In this document: positions 8,111-16,700 of the stretch, in pieces
Layout: every line of letters begins with the position of its first letter
How positions within the stretch are numbered: position 1 is the first letter of the stretch
Assembly: GCF_035958815.1 (NCBI RefSeq)
Contig: NZ_CP108383.1
Location: 806,001-870,000, forward strand
DNA: 64,000 nucleotides
DNA from: Nocardia sp. NBC_01327
GTDB lineage: Bacteria; Actinomycetota; Actinomycetes; Mycobacteriales; Mycobacteriaceae
Reading direction: 5' to 3'
Made by a program: the position numbers and the translations under genes
The notes under the pieces: generated by a model
Seen by the model: the letters and a program-made list of their open reading frames with translations, nothing else
The model's database searches: none
What the model was told of the DNA's origin: nothing

Positions 8111-9697
8111 TTAGTTGAACAGGTGCTCCAACTCCGTAATGAAGAAGGGGAAGTGGGCGGCGAAGCGGTGCAGGTCGCGGTCGCCTTCGAAGCCGCCGAA
8201 CCAGTAGAGGCCGGGGGTGCCGTCGGCGGTGGGGTCCAGTTCGCGGAAGGTGCGCACCCACTGGTCGGTGCGGCGCCCGGCCACCATGAAGGGCAGGGCG
8301 CGGGAGAACACCATCTCCTGATCCGGTGCGGGAATCTGCTGCGGCACAACCGCATCCAGACCGCGCAGCATCGCCTGCACCCGGCCGGTCAGCTCCCGGC
8401 CCAGTGCCGTGCGGGACGGGAGATAGCGGGGGAGCAGCAGGGCGGCCACGCCGGCGAGCGCGAGCGCCACACCGATCAGCGCATGTCCCGGGCCCAGCGC
8501 CAGTCCGATGGTGGTGGCCACGCCGGCGACGATCAGCGCGACGCCCAGCCAGAATTCGAAACCGCGCCGGGTGCGATCGATGAAAGCCCCACGCGCCGTG
8601 GCATCGTCGATGAGCGCCTTGCGCACCGCGGTCGCGGGCACCTTGCCGCTGAGCTCCGACAGCAGCACCGAATCCGTGCCCTCGGGCAGCAGCACCGAGT
8701 ACACCGTCCGCTCGTAAGCGGTCAGCTGCTCATCCGCTGGGTTCATCCGAGTGATCCGCCAGGCCGAATCACCTACGGCCGCAATCCAGACATAGCTGCG
8801 AACCGCCAGGTCCACCACGGTCGCCGCCATATCGGGGGCGTCCACATGGCCGTCCACCAGCAGTCCGGCGGTCCCGGGCAGTACCGCGTCCGGTGAGCTG
8901 AATTCCACCCGATTGCCCTCGCGCAGCAGCGGATCGAGCGTTTCGGTTCCGCCCGGAGTCGTGCGCCGCGCCCACACCACATATCCGGCGGCGGCCGCGA
9001 GCGCGGCCAGCAGCACCGCGAATGCCGCCAGCACCGGACCGGTTACCGAAAACGGCCCGGGCGCATTGTCATCCGCGATATCGGCATTCGCCTTCACGGT
9101 GCCCGCCGGCACCTGCAGCGTGACATCGATGACGTCGCCCTTGTGCAGGTCGGTCTTGTCCAGATGCGCGACGCCGTCCGGCTCGACCCGAATATCCGCG
9201 CAGTCCTCCGGCTTTCCGGGCGGGCCGATGGTGCACTTGGTGACGCCCATGCGGAAATCGGGACTGGTCACGGTGACGCTGATGGACGCCACATCGGTAT
9301 TCAGGACGCCGGTCCAATGGAACAGCTGCGCACCCGTGGTCTCGGTGACCGTGTTGTGCACCGTGTACTTGAACGTCACCTGCCCGGGCCGGGCATCGAG
9401 GGTGAACCGGTCGTCCGCGACCGCCGCATCACCGTCGCCGTCGGCCTTGATATCGGTGACCTGGAAATTGCGCTGCACCGCATCGGTGACCTGCACCCGC
9501 AGCGGCAGCACCTGCCGGAACTCGCTGCCCGCAGGCACTTCCACGGTTTCGGTGACGCGCAGCAGACCGTCGTCGCCGAGATCGACATCGGCGGTGATCC
9601 GCACACCGTCGCTGGGCTGCGCATGTGCGGCAGGCGCGATTACTCCTGCCAGAGCGAGCAGCAGCGCGACGAGAGCGCCCCCCCGAAAAATCTGCAT
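8111..9697 (-). CDS. DUF2207-domain exported membrane protein
   Basis: 528 residues. An N-terminal signal peptide (cut near AHA-QPSDG) leads into an extracellular beta-rich DUF2207 domain. Its motif of alternating acidic and aromatic residues includes ADVDLGDDGLLRVTETVEV and LFHWTGVLN. A membrane helix lies at about residues 216-243 and a helical pair at about 380-425. The C-terminal segment ends FFITELEHLF and should be cytoplasmic or membrane-associated. DUF2207 proteins are widespread in Gram-positive bacteria and have no settled function. The gene is monocistronic, divergent from the zinc peptidase gene across 76 bp and convergent with the flavoprotein gene. Confidence 0.85.
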   Translation of the reverse strand: MQIFRGGALVALLLALAGVIAPAAHAQPSDGVRITADVDLGDDGLLRVTETVEVPAGSEFRQVLPLRVQVTDAVQRNFQVTDIKADGDGDAAVADDRFTLDARPGQVTFKYTVHNTVTETTGAQLFHWTGVLNTDVASISVTVTSPDFRMGVTKCTIGPPGKPEDCADIRVEPDGVAHLDKTDLHKGDVIDVTLQVPAGTVKANADIADDNAPGPFSVTGPVLAAFAVLLAALAAAAGYVVWARRTTPGGTETLDPLLREGNRVEFSSPDAVLPGTAGLLVDGHVDAPDMAATVVDLAVRSYVWIAAVGDSAWRITRMNPADEQLTAYERTVYSVLLPEGTDSVLLSELSGKVPATAVRKALIDDATARGAFIDRTRRGFEFWLGVALIVAGVATTIGLALGPGHALIGVALALAGVAALLLPRYLPSRTALGRELTGRVQAMLRGLDAVVPQQIPAPDQEMVFSRALPFMVAGRRTDQWVRTFRELDPTADGTPGLYWFGGFEGDRDLHRFAAHFPFFITELEHLFN

Positions 9698-9773
9698 GGA
9701 AGGTTACTTTAGACAGCTTGCTATTCTTCCTCAGCGGCTGTCGGATATCGCAGAGAACGAGGGGGTGCGGGGG

Positions 9774-11015
9774 ATGACTCGCCCACCGTCCGGATACGGA
9801 CCGATTCCCCCCGGGGGTTGGCCGCCCCAACCCGATCCACGACGCCCGCAGCAACCCGGATATCCCGGACAACACGGACAGCCGCCGGGGCAGCCGATGC
9901 AGCCGTCCGGACCCACCGCACCGCCCACTGGATTTCCGGCACAGCCCGGCTATCCACAACAGCGGCCGGTTTATCCACAGCGACAGGGGCTTCCGCCACA
10001 GCAGGGCTACGGTCCGCCGCCCGGATACCGTCCGCCCGGCTACGGCCCGCCGATGCAACCCGCCTACCGGCAGCCCCTGCCGCCGCCGACCGCGGGCTTC
10101 CAGATCGGCATGCCCCCGCCGCAGCGCCCGGCGCCGCCGCGCCGCGGGCGCTGGGGCGCACTGGTTGTCATCTTCGTGCTGCTGGTGACCGCCGCCCTGG
10201 TGCGCACCGCCGTGTCCCACGGCCTGAACAACCTCGGCGCCGGTAGCCCCGGTGACAAGGTGCAGACCACCTATACGAACTCACCCGACGATAACGCCGG
10301 CGTCCCCAAGACCTCGGACAATCCGCTGGTCACCGATGACAGCTACACACTGGTCCCCGAACACTGCAACTACTCGCCGTGGGGCACCCAGGTCGACACC
10401 GCGCGCAAGTTCTTCGAAACGGCCGCAAGCTGTCTCGCCGAAGCCTGGAAGCCGCTCTTCGACGACATCAAGCTGCCGTTCGTACCGCCCAAGCTGAATG
10501 TCTCGGCGACCACCAGCGGTATCACCACCCTGTGCACGGGTAACAGCACCAACTTCGCCGCGTTCTACTGCTCGGCCGACCAGACCATCTACATGCCGGT
10601 CAGCCAGTTGCAGACCGATATCTACAAGGACAACTGGGTCGTCTACCTGTCGGTGTTCGCGCACGAGTACGGGCATCACGTCCAGGCGGAATCCGGCATT
10701 CTCGGCAAGGTGCATCAGGAGCGCCGCGATGCCGGCGCGACCAGCGCCACCGGGCTCGAGCTCTCCCGCCGAACCGAATTGCAGGCCAACTGCTTCGACG
10801 GCATGTTCCTGGCGTCCTCGAACAACGGCGGCTCACTGACCTCCGCGCAGGCCGGTGTGGCGCGCAACGATATGTTCCATCGCGGCGACGCCCCCGGCGA
10901 TATGCGCGACCACGGAACCTCGAACAACGGCGGCACCTGGTGGTCGCTCGGTTACGACAAAAACCGTACGGCGCAGTGCAATACGTTCGGCGCCGCCGCG
11001 AACAAGGTGAACTGA
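9774..11015 (+). CDS. Membrane-anchored neutral zinc metallopeptidase (YpfJ-like)
   Basis: 413 residues. About 115 Pro/Gly/Gln-rich residues precede a single membrane helix (about 127-145, GALVVIFVLLVTAALV). An exported domain of the putative neutral zinc metallopeptidase family (PF04228) follows. The zinc motif HEYGH is at 297-301, and the downstream ELQANCFDGMF segment can supply the third ligand, as in YpfJ. ATG 9774 is taken as the start; upstream in-frame codons belong to the antisense shadow of the DUF2207 gene. It ends 10 bp before the convergent ammonium-transporter stop. The substrate is unknown. Confidence 0.88.
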   Translation: MTRPPSGYGPIPPGGWPPQPDPRRPQQPGYPGQHGQPPGQPMQPSGPTAPPTGFPAQPGYPQQRPVYPQRQGLPPQQGYGPPPGYRPPGYGPPMQPAYRQPLPPPTAGFQIGMPPPQRPAPPRRGRWGALVVIFVLLVTAALVRTAVSHGLNNLGAGSPGDKVQTTYTNSPDDNAGVPKTSDNPLVTDDSYTLVPEHCNYSPWGTQVDTARKFFETAASCLAEAWKPLFDDIKLPFVPPKLNVSATTSGITTLCTGNSTNFAAFYCSADQTIYMPVSQLQTDIYKDNWVVYLSVFAHEYGHHVQAESGILGKVHQERRDAGATSATGLELSRRTELQANCFDGMFLASSNNGGSLTSAQAGVARNDMFHRGDAPGDMRDHGTSNNGGTWWSLGYDKNRTAQCNTFGAAANKVN

Positions 11016-11025
11016 CCCGGAGAAC

Positions 11026-12318
11026 TCAGTGCCCGAATGGGCCGTCGCCGAGGCGTCGCGGTGCGCCGTGCCCGTGCACACCCTCGGCGTACGCGGTCTC
11101 CGCGTGCAGTGCGAAGTCGATGCCGCCGATCTCGTCCTCGCGGCTGACCCGGAAGCCGATGGTCCTGTCGATCAGCTTGCCCAGTGCGAAGGTCACCCCG
11201 AAGGCGAAGGCCGCCACCACGATCACGCCCACCGCCTGCTTGCCCAGCTGACCGAGTCCGCCGCCGTAGAGCAGGCCCTGCGGGCCGTTGTCACCGGTCA
11301 TCGCCCGATTGGCCAGGAAGCCGATGAGCAGGGTGCCCACAATGCCGCCGACGAAGTGCACGCCGACCACATCGAGCGAATCGTCGTAGCCGCCCTTGAA
11401 CTTCCAGCCCACCGCGAACGAACACACCAGGCCCGCAACCAGACCCACGATCAGCGCGCCCATGGTGTTCGTGTAACCGCAGGACGGGGTGATGGCGACC
11501 AGACCGGCCACCGCACCCGAGGCCGCACCGAAGGTGGTCGGCTTACCGTCGCGAATCTGCTCGACGATGAGCCAGCCCAGCATGCCGAGGCAACCCGCGA
11601 CCAGGGTGTTCAGGAAGACCGCTGCCGCAGTGCCATTGGCGGCCAGCGCCGAACCGGCATTGAATCCGAACCAGCCGAACCACAGCAGGCCCGCGCCCAG
11701 CAGTACGAAGGGCAGATTGTGCGGGCGCATGGCATCCATCTTGAAGCCGACCCGCGGACCCAGCACCAGCGCCAGGGCGAGCGCCGAAGCGCCCGAGGCG
11801 ATCTCGACCACCAGGCCGCCCGCGAAGTCCAGGGTGCCCAGCGAGGCCAGCCAGCCGTCCGGGGTCCACACCCAGTGCGCGATGGGTGCGTACACGATGA
11901 GCGCCCAGACCGGTACGAAGATCATCCACGCGGAGAACTTGGCGCGATCGGCAATGGCGCCGCTGACGAGGGCGACGGTGAGAATGGCGAAGGTCAGCTG
12001 GAAGGTGACGAACAGCAGCTCCGGAATTCCGCTCGCGGCGTGCACGGTCTTCGGGTCGATTCCCGAAAGTCCGATATGTCCGAGATTTCCGATAAGCCCG
12101 CCGCCCGCATCATCACCGAACGCGAGGCTGTACCCCGCGATCAGCCACGCCACCGTCACCAGCGGAATGGAAATGAAGCTCATCATGAGCATATTGAGCA
12201 CACCGCTGGAGCGCACCATGCCGCCGTAGAAGATGGCCAGCCCCGGCGTCATGAGCAGCACCATGGCCGTGGCTGCGAGCAGCCAGGCCGTGGCCGCCGG
12301 GTCGATGGTCGTAGTCAT
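11026..12318 (-). CDS. amt: Ammonium transporter (Amt family) with Glu in place of the first pore His
   Basis: 430 residues with about 11 membrane helices and clear Amt motifs (FYGGMVRSSGVLNML; FVLLGAGLLWFGWFGFNAGS). It imports ammonium across the cytoplasmic membrane. In most bacterial Amt proteins the pore carries two histidines. Here the first position is E172 (DFAGGLVVEIASG), while the second, H321 (GVHFVGGIVG), is kept. A Glu at this place is known in fungal Mep1/Mep3-type transporters. The start codon is preceded by AAGGGAG. The upstream region carries GlnR-like boxes, so expression is probably nitrogen-controlled. No glnK or glnD lies next to it. Confidence 0.92.
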   Translation of the reverse strand: MTTTIDPAATAWLLAATAMVLLMTPGLAIFYGGMVRSSGVLNMLMMSFISIPLVTVAWLIAGYSLAFGDDAGGGLIGNLGHIGLSGIDPKTVHAASGIPELLFVTFQLTFAILTVALVSGAIADRAKFSAWMIFVPVWALIVYAPIAHWVWTPDGWLASLGTLDFAGGLVVEIASGASALALALVLGPRVGFKMDAMRPHNLPFVLLGAGLLWFGWFGFNAGSALAANGTAAAVFLNTLVAGCLGMLGWLIVEQIRDGKPTTFGAASGAVAGLVAITPSCGYTNTMGALIVGLVAGLVCSFAVGWKFKGGYDDSLDVVGVHFVGGIVGTLLIGFLANRAMTGDNGPQGLLYGGGLGQLGKQAVGVIVVAAFAFGVTFALGKLIDRTIGFRVSREDEIGGIDFALHAETAYAEGVHGHGAPRRLGDGPFGH

Positions 12319-12356
12319 GGAGTAACTCCCTTCGCGCGTTATCGCGTTGCAGGGAA

Positions 12357-12419
12357 GTTACCGAATCCTCACGTTTCGGCGCTGTTACGAAAATGAGGAA
12401 TCGGATACCTGTCCGTAAC
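12357..12419 (-). promoter_or_regulatory. GlnR-like binding boxes upstream of the ammonium transporter
   Basis: Read on the minus strand, 12388-12373 is GTAAC-AGCGCC-GAAAC. This fits the actinobacterial GlnR consensus gTnAC-n6-GaAAC exactly. A weaker GTTAC-n6-GTATC lies at 12419-12404 and a lone GTAAC half-site at 12361-12357. All are within 105 bp of the amt start codon. GlnR activates ammonium-transporter genes in related actinobacteria. Confidence 0.7.
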
Positions 12420-12423
12420 AGCC

Positions 12424-13257
12424 TCAGCTATTGCGTTCCCGGCCTTTACGGGCCAGGGCGCGCATTCCGCGCGGTCCCGGCACGGGCAGGTCGTCCTCGA
12501 GGGCCATCCACTCGGCCGTGGTCAGCCACCGCTGCTGTGCCCGGGCATCGGCTGTGTCATTGAACACCCGCCGCCCGCGATCGTCGCGCAGCTCGTAGGC
12601 CAGCACCGACCAGCGCGGGGGCCGGCCGTTCTCGGCCACTTGATCGCGCAGATACGCGGTGACCAGGGCGCCGAGCGTATTCACCGGCCGCAGCGATACC
12701 CGATTGCCGTACCGCGCGGCATGGAAACGCCTTCCGGCGCACAGGGATCGGGGTGTCGCGCTGTAGGCGATCCAGCCGGCGCGTTGCGCCCGCTCGATCA
12801 ACCACAGATGTTTGACCGCGGCGGGCGGGATATCGCCGACCCGATCGCGGATGAGGTCGAAGACCGGTTCCGACAGCAGGATGTCGCGCCGCGTCGGCCC
12901 GGTGCCGTGCGCGGTCCAGTACTCGTCGGTGAGTTTGGCCAGCACCCGGCCGAAATCCTCGACGCTGCGCTGCGCGCGGCGGCCCAGGCGTTCGATGCGC
13001 TCTGCCTCGGCGCGCATATCGTTCTGCACGATGAGGGTCTGGATGGCCGCGAGCGTCGGCACCTGGCCGCGCTGTAGCAGCTCCAGAATGGCGCCCGCTG
13101 TCGCCGGATCGGCCGCTGCCGATACCGGTAGCGAAGCGCGCTTGATGTCGTAGTTCTCTGGGCTGATGGCTCGACTGAGCAATCCGACCGCGGCGAGATC
13201 GCCGGCGAATTCGGTGCTGGAGAGCCAGGCTTCTGCAATGTCGTCGTGCGACGGCAC
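12424..13257 (-). CDS. Conserved-type hypothetical protein, unknown function
   Basis: 277 residues, soluble, with no signal peptide or membrane helix. It is rich in Arg/Ala helices in the middle (DMRAEAERIERLGRRAQRS). A C-terminal part looks like a small mixed domain (WSVLAYELRDDRGRRVFND). I recognise no family. The GTG start is preceded by GGAGGAA at a good distance, supporting translation. It lies only 4 bp beyond the GlnR-like region of amt, and its own upstream region holds a long hairpin (13280-13324). A link to nitrogen control cannot be inferred from position alone. Confidence 0.7.
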   Translation of the reverse strand: MPSHDDIAEAWLSSTEFAGDLAAVGLLSRAISPENYDIKRASLPVSAAADPATAGAILELLQRGQVPTLAAIQTLIVQNDMRAEAERIERLGRRAQRSVEDFGRVLAKLTDEYWTAHGTGPTRRDILLSEPVFDLIRDRVGDIPPAAVKHLWLIERAQRAGWIAYSATPRSLCAGRRFHAARYGNRVSLRPVNTLGALVTAYLRDQVAENGRPPRWSVLAYELRDDRGRRVFNDTADARAQQRWLTTAEWMALEDDLPVPGPRGMRALARKGRERNS

Positions 13258-13279
13258 GGGGAGTTCCTCCGGAAAATTT

Positions 13280-13324
13280 GGTTGTGCCCCGGTCGGGATG
13301 AGGGACCGGCCGGGGCCACCAACC
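13280..13324 (-). promoter_or_regulatory. Stem-loop in the 5' leader of the 12424-13257 gene
   Basis: Arms GGTTG..GCCCCGG and CCGGGGC..CAACC pair with two single-base bulges around a 17-nt loop. In the minus-strand transcript it lies just ahead of AAATTTTCCGGAGGAA and the start codon, where it could affect translation or RNA stability. Confidence 0.45.
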
Positions 13325-13573
13325 TGATGAAGGTTTGGCTACCGAAGTTGCCGATGTCCACGGTAGCCAAACGATTGCGATCTTGCTGCATCGGTTGATG
13401 TGATCGTTATGTCCGGTCTGCCGAGTTGAAACCGAATGCGCATCCGTAAATGGTGATCTTGGGTGGAGGCCGCGTCCGGCTATCGCCTCAGGAGGACGCG
13501 CTAAGAATTTGCTCGCTTGGACAACCAATACCGAGTTCAGTCCGGTCGGTATCGAACAGGCGCGCAGATTGCA

Positions 13574-13589
13574 TGTGACATACGCCACA
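13574..13589. promoter_or_regulatory. CRP/GlxR-like site
   Basis: TGTGA-CATACG-CCACA differs at one position from the CRP consensus TGTGA-n6-TCACA, and its flanks extend the symmetry (CATGTG...CACATG). It lies 184 bp ahead of dnaX and 317 bp from the divergent gene, so the target is unclear. Confidence 0.35.
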
Positions 13590-13619
13590 TGAATGTCAGG
13601 TTTAGGTTTGTCACCCCAT

Positions 13620-13709
13620 GTTCGCGGCCCGCCCGGGTCTGGACTGACGTAGTGGGGGAGCGAAGCGGAGGAGCGGAGGAGGGAAGGCCCGGGTAACAGG
13701 GCCGCGAAC
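13620..13709 (+). other. Long imperfect hairpin upstream of dnaX (possible structured RNA)
   Basis: GTTCGCGGCCC (13620-13630) is perfectly complementary to GGGCCGCGAAC (13699-13709). An inner stem, 13632-13640 with 13685-13693, follows after a small internal loop. The apical loop is purine-rich and holds AGCGAAGCGGAGG, repeated just downstream at about 13717-13729. It ends 63 bp before dnaX. It could be a leader structure or a small RNA; it does not match the SRP RNA. Confidence 0.4.
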
Positions 13710-13772
13710 CCGCCGCAGCGAAGCGGAGGCAATGAAACAGAGTGTCGGAGGTACTCGGTACCCTCAGAAGCC

Positions 13773-16700
13773 GTGGCTCTGTACCGGAAGTACCGACCGG
13801 CAACGTTCGCTGAAGTGGTGGGGCAGGAGCACGTCACCGATCCCCTGAGTACCGCGCTCGACACCGGGCGGATCAGTCATGCCTACCTGTTCTCCGGACC
13901 GCGCGGATGTGGCAAGACCTCCTCCGCGCGCATCCTGGCGCGCTCGCTCAACTGCGTGGAGGGTCCGACCTCCACACCGTGCGGGGTCTGCCACTCCTGT
14001 GTCGCGCTGGGCCCCGGCGGGTCCGGCAATCTCGACGTCATCGAGCTCGACGCCGCCAGTCATGGTGGTGTCGACGACACCCGGGAACTGCGCGATCGCG
14101 CCTTCTACGCCCCGGCCGAGTCCCGGTACCGCGTCTTCATCGTCGATGAGGCGCACATGGTGACCACCGCGGGCTTCAATGCGCTGCTCAAGATTGTCGA
14201 AGAGCCGCCCGCCCACCTGATCTTCGTCTTCGCCACCACCGAGCCGGAGAAGGTCCTCCCGACCATTCGCTCGCGGACCCACCACTACCCGTTCCGGCTG
14301 CTCCCGCCCGCCACCATGCGCGGTCTGCTCGGCAAGATCTGCGACCAGGAGAACGTCCAGGTCGAAGAGTCCGTGTACCCCTTGGTGATTCGGGCCGGCG
14401 GCGGCTCACCGCGCGACAGCCTCAGCGTCCTCGACCAGCTGCTCGCCGGCGCGGGCCCCGAAGGTGTCACCTACCCCCGCGCCGTCTCGCTGCTCGGCGT
14501 CACCGACGTCGCACTGATCGATGACGCGGTCGAAGCGCTCGCGACCTCCGACGGCGCAGCCCTGTTCGGCACCATCGATCGCGTCGTCGAGGCCGGCCAC
14601 GACCCCCGCCGCTTCGCCACCGATCTGCTCGAACGCCTCCGCGACCTCATCCTCATGCGCGCCGTCCCCGACGCCGTCGAACGCAATCTGGTCACCGGCC
14701 CCGGCGACGTCCTCGACCGCATGCACGACCAGGCCCAGCGCATCGGCCCCGCCACCCTCACCCGCTACGCCGAACTCCTGCACGAGGGCCTCGGCGATAT
14801 GCGCGGCGCCACCGCCCCCCGCCTCCTCCTCGAGGTGGTAGCGGCCCGCATGCTCCTCCCCGCCGCCACCGACACCGAGGTAGCCACCCTCCAACGCCTC
14901 GAAACCCTCGAACGCCGCATGGCAGGCAGCGCCCTCCCCGCCCCCACCGGCAACTCGACCCCCGCCGCCCGCCCAGCTGCGACCCCGGCCTCCCAAACTC
15001 CCTCGCCCGCACCGCCTCCCGGCGAACCCCGCCGCCGAGGCGCCGAAGCCCTCGCCGCCCTCCGCGGCAACCGCGGCGAAACCCCCACCACCCCAACCCC
15101 TCCCCAGCAGTCCGCAATGCCGAGCCAGGCTCCGCGGACCGCTCCATCTCCCGCTGCGCCGCGCCTGGATCCGCAGGCACCCCAGCCCGCGCCGGCCCGC
15201 CCCGCAGTGGACTCGCCCGTGCAGTCCCCGCAGGCCGTCCGGCCCGCGACGGCTGCGGTACAACCTTCGGCCCAGCCCGTCACCGCGCAGCCGGAGGCTC
15301 CGCAAGCGGTCATGCCCATCGTGCCTGCTCAGGACGAGTCTGCTCAGCCCGCCGCGCCCGCGTCGAAGCCCGAGGCGGGCAGTGGTGCGAGCACGGCAGC
15401 AGGTGCTGCTGCGACTGTGTCGCAGGGTGATTCGCCGCAGCCTGCCCAACAGGTCGCGGTTCGTCCGCCCGAAATGAGTGCCGCCCGCGTCCCGGTCGGC
15501 GACGCCGCCCCGGCGAGCATCGCCACCCCGTCCGCGGAAACGCTTGCCCAGCAGCCTGTTTCCGCGCCGCCCGCCGAGGTCGTGGTGCAGGCCGCAATGG
15601 CCGAGAGCGCCGCACAGGAACCGGTTTCCGCCGCCCCGGGCACACGCACGGCCGATTCCGCCGATGCGACGCAGGCCGCCGATTCCGCTGCGCAGGCCAC
15701 CAGGCCTCCGGCCGAAACTTCTGCGCAGCAGCCTGTTTCCAGGCCGCCCGCCGAGGTTGTGGCGCCGGTCGCGACGGCCGAGAGCGTCACGCAGAGCGCT
15801 CGCACGGCTGATTCCGCTGATCCGGCGCATATCGCCGGGTCCGCTGTACAGGCAGAAGCGCCTGCCCAGCAGCCTGTTTCCGTGCCGCCCGCGACTGTGG
15901 TGGCTCAAGCAGCGCTCGCCGATGATGCGTCGGCGCTGTCCGCTCCTGCGCAGGAAGTGAAATCGACTGCGGGGGAGTCCGATTCGGCCGCCGAGGCGGT
16001 GCCGGATGCGGGGCGCGGTTCGGCGATGACAGTTGTCGATGTTTCGGTGGATCCGGTGCAGACAGCGCTGGGGGTGGAGCCCGCCGAGGTGACGCGGGGC
16101 GCCGGGGCGGCCGCTGAGGACGCTGCCCAGGGGTTCGCGTTCTCGGTCCGGTCCGATGGCGGTGATGCCGGTCCCGCGTTCGAAGATGTGCCGCTGTTCG
16201 ATGCAGCCGATATTGCGCAGGCGCAAGATAGTGCCGCCTCGGCGGCTGGTTCTCCGGTGGAGCAGGCAGTGGGAGCCGAGCCCGTCGCAGTCGTGAATTC
16301 CGCTGCGGCCGATGCTGATTCGGGCGCTGAGATTCTCGAAATGGCGCCGGTGCTGGACTCCGAGCCGGTGAGTGCGGCTGACGCCGGTGCTGAGGCGGCG
16401 GTTTCCGCGCCGGTGGAAGAGGTTGCGCCGGTTGTGGATGCGCGTGCGGCGCAGGGGGTTGTGCCTGCGGGGCTCGATGGGGATGAGTTGCTGCGGGAGA
16501 TCGAGGGGGCCTGGGCGGATATTCGGGCCAAGGTGCGGGAGTTCGGGGCTACGGTGCAGGCGATGCTGTCCGGGGCCTCGGTGTCGCGGATCGATGGGCA
16601 GCTGATTGTTTTCGCGCATCCCAATGAGATGTTGGCGCAGCGGTTGGCGCAGCCGCAGAACGTGCAGGCGGTGCGGTCGGCGGTACAGGCCGTGCTCGGG

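Larger units (their letters stand above)
13258..13772. other. 515-bp divergent gap between the unknown gene and dnaX
   Basis: No gene was found. The gap holds a hairpin in the leader of the minus-strand gene, a CRP-like site and a long hairpin close to dnaX, each listed separately. I looked here for the small SRP RNA, which lies beside dnaX in M. tuberculosis, but its conserved GGAA-loop motif is absent. Confidence 0.5.

Noticed and set aside
8913..9773. A longer start for the zinc peptidase, giving 700 residues
   Set aside because: The added part is the antisense of the DUF2207 gene; ATG 9774 starts a normal Pro-rich cytoplasmic tail.
13258..13772. SRP (4.5S-type) RNA or tRNA next to dnaX, as in mycobacteria
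   Set aside because: Both strands were read for the conserved GGAA-loop domain and for tRNA T-loop sequence; neither is present.
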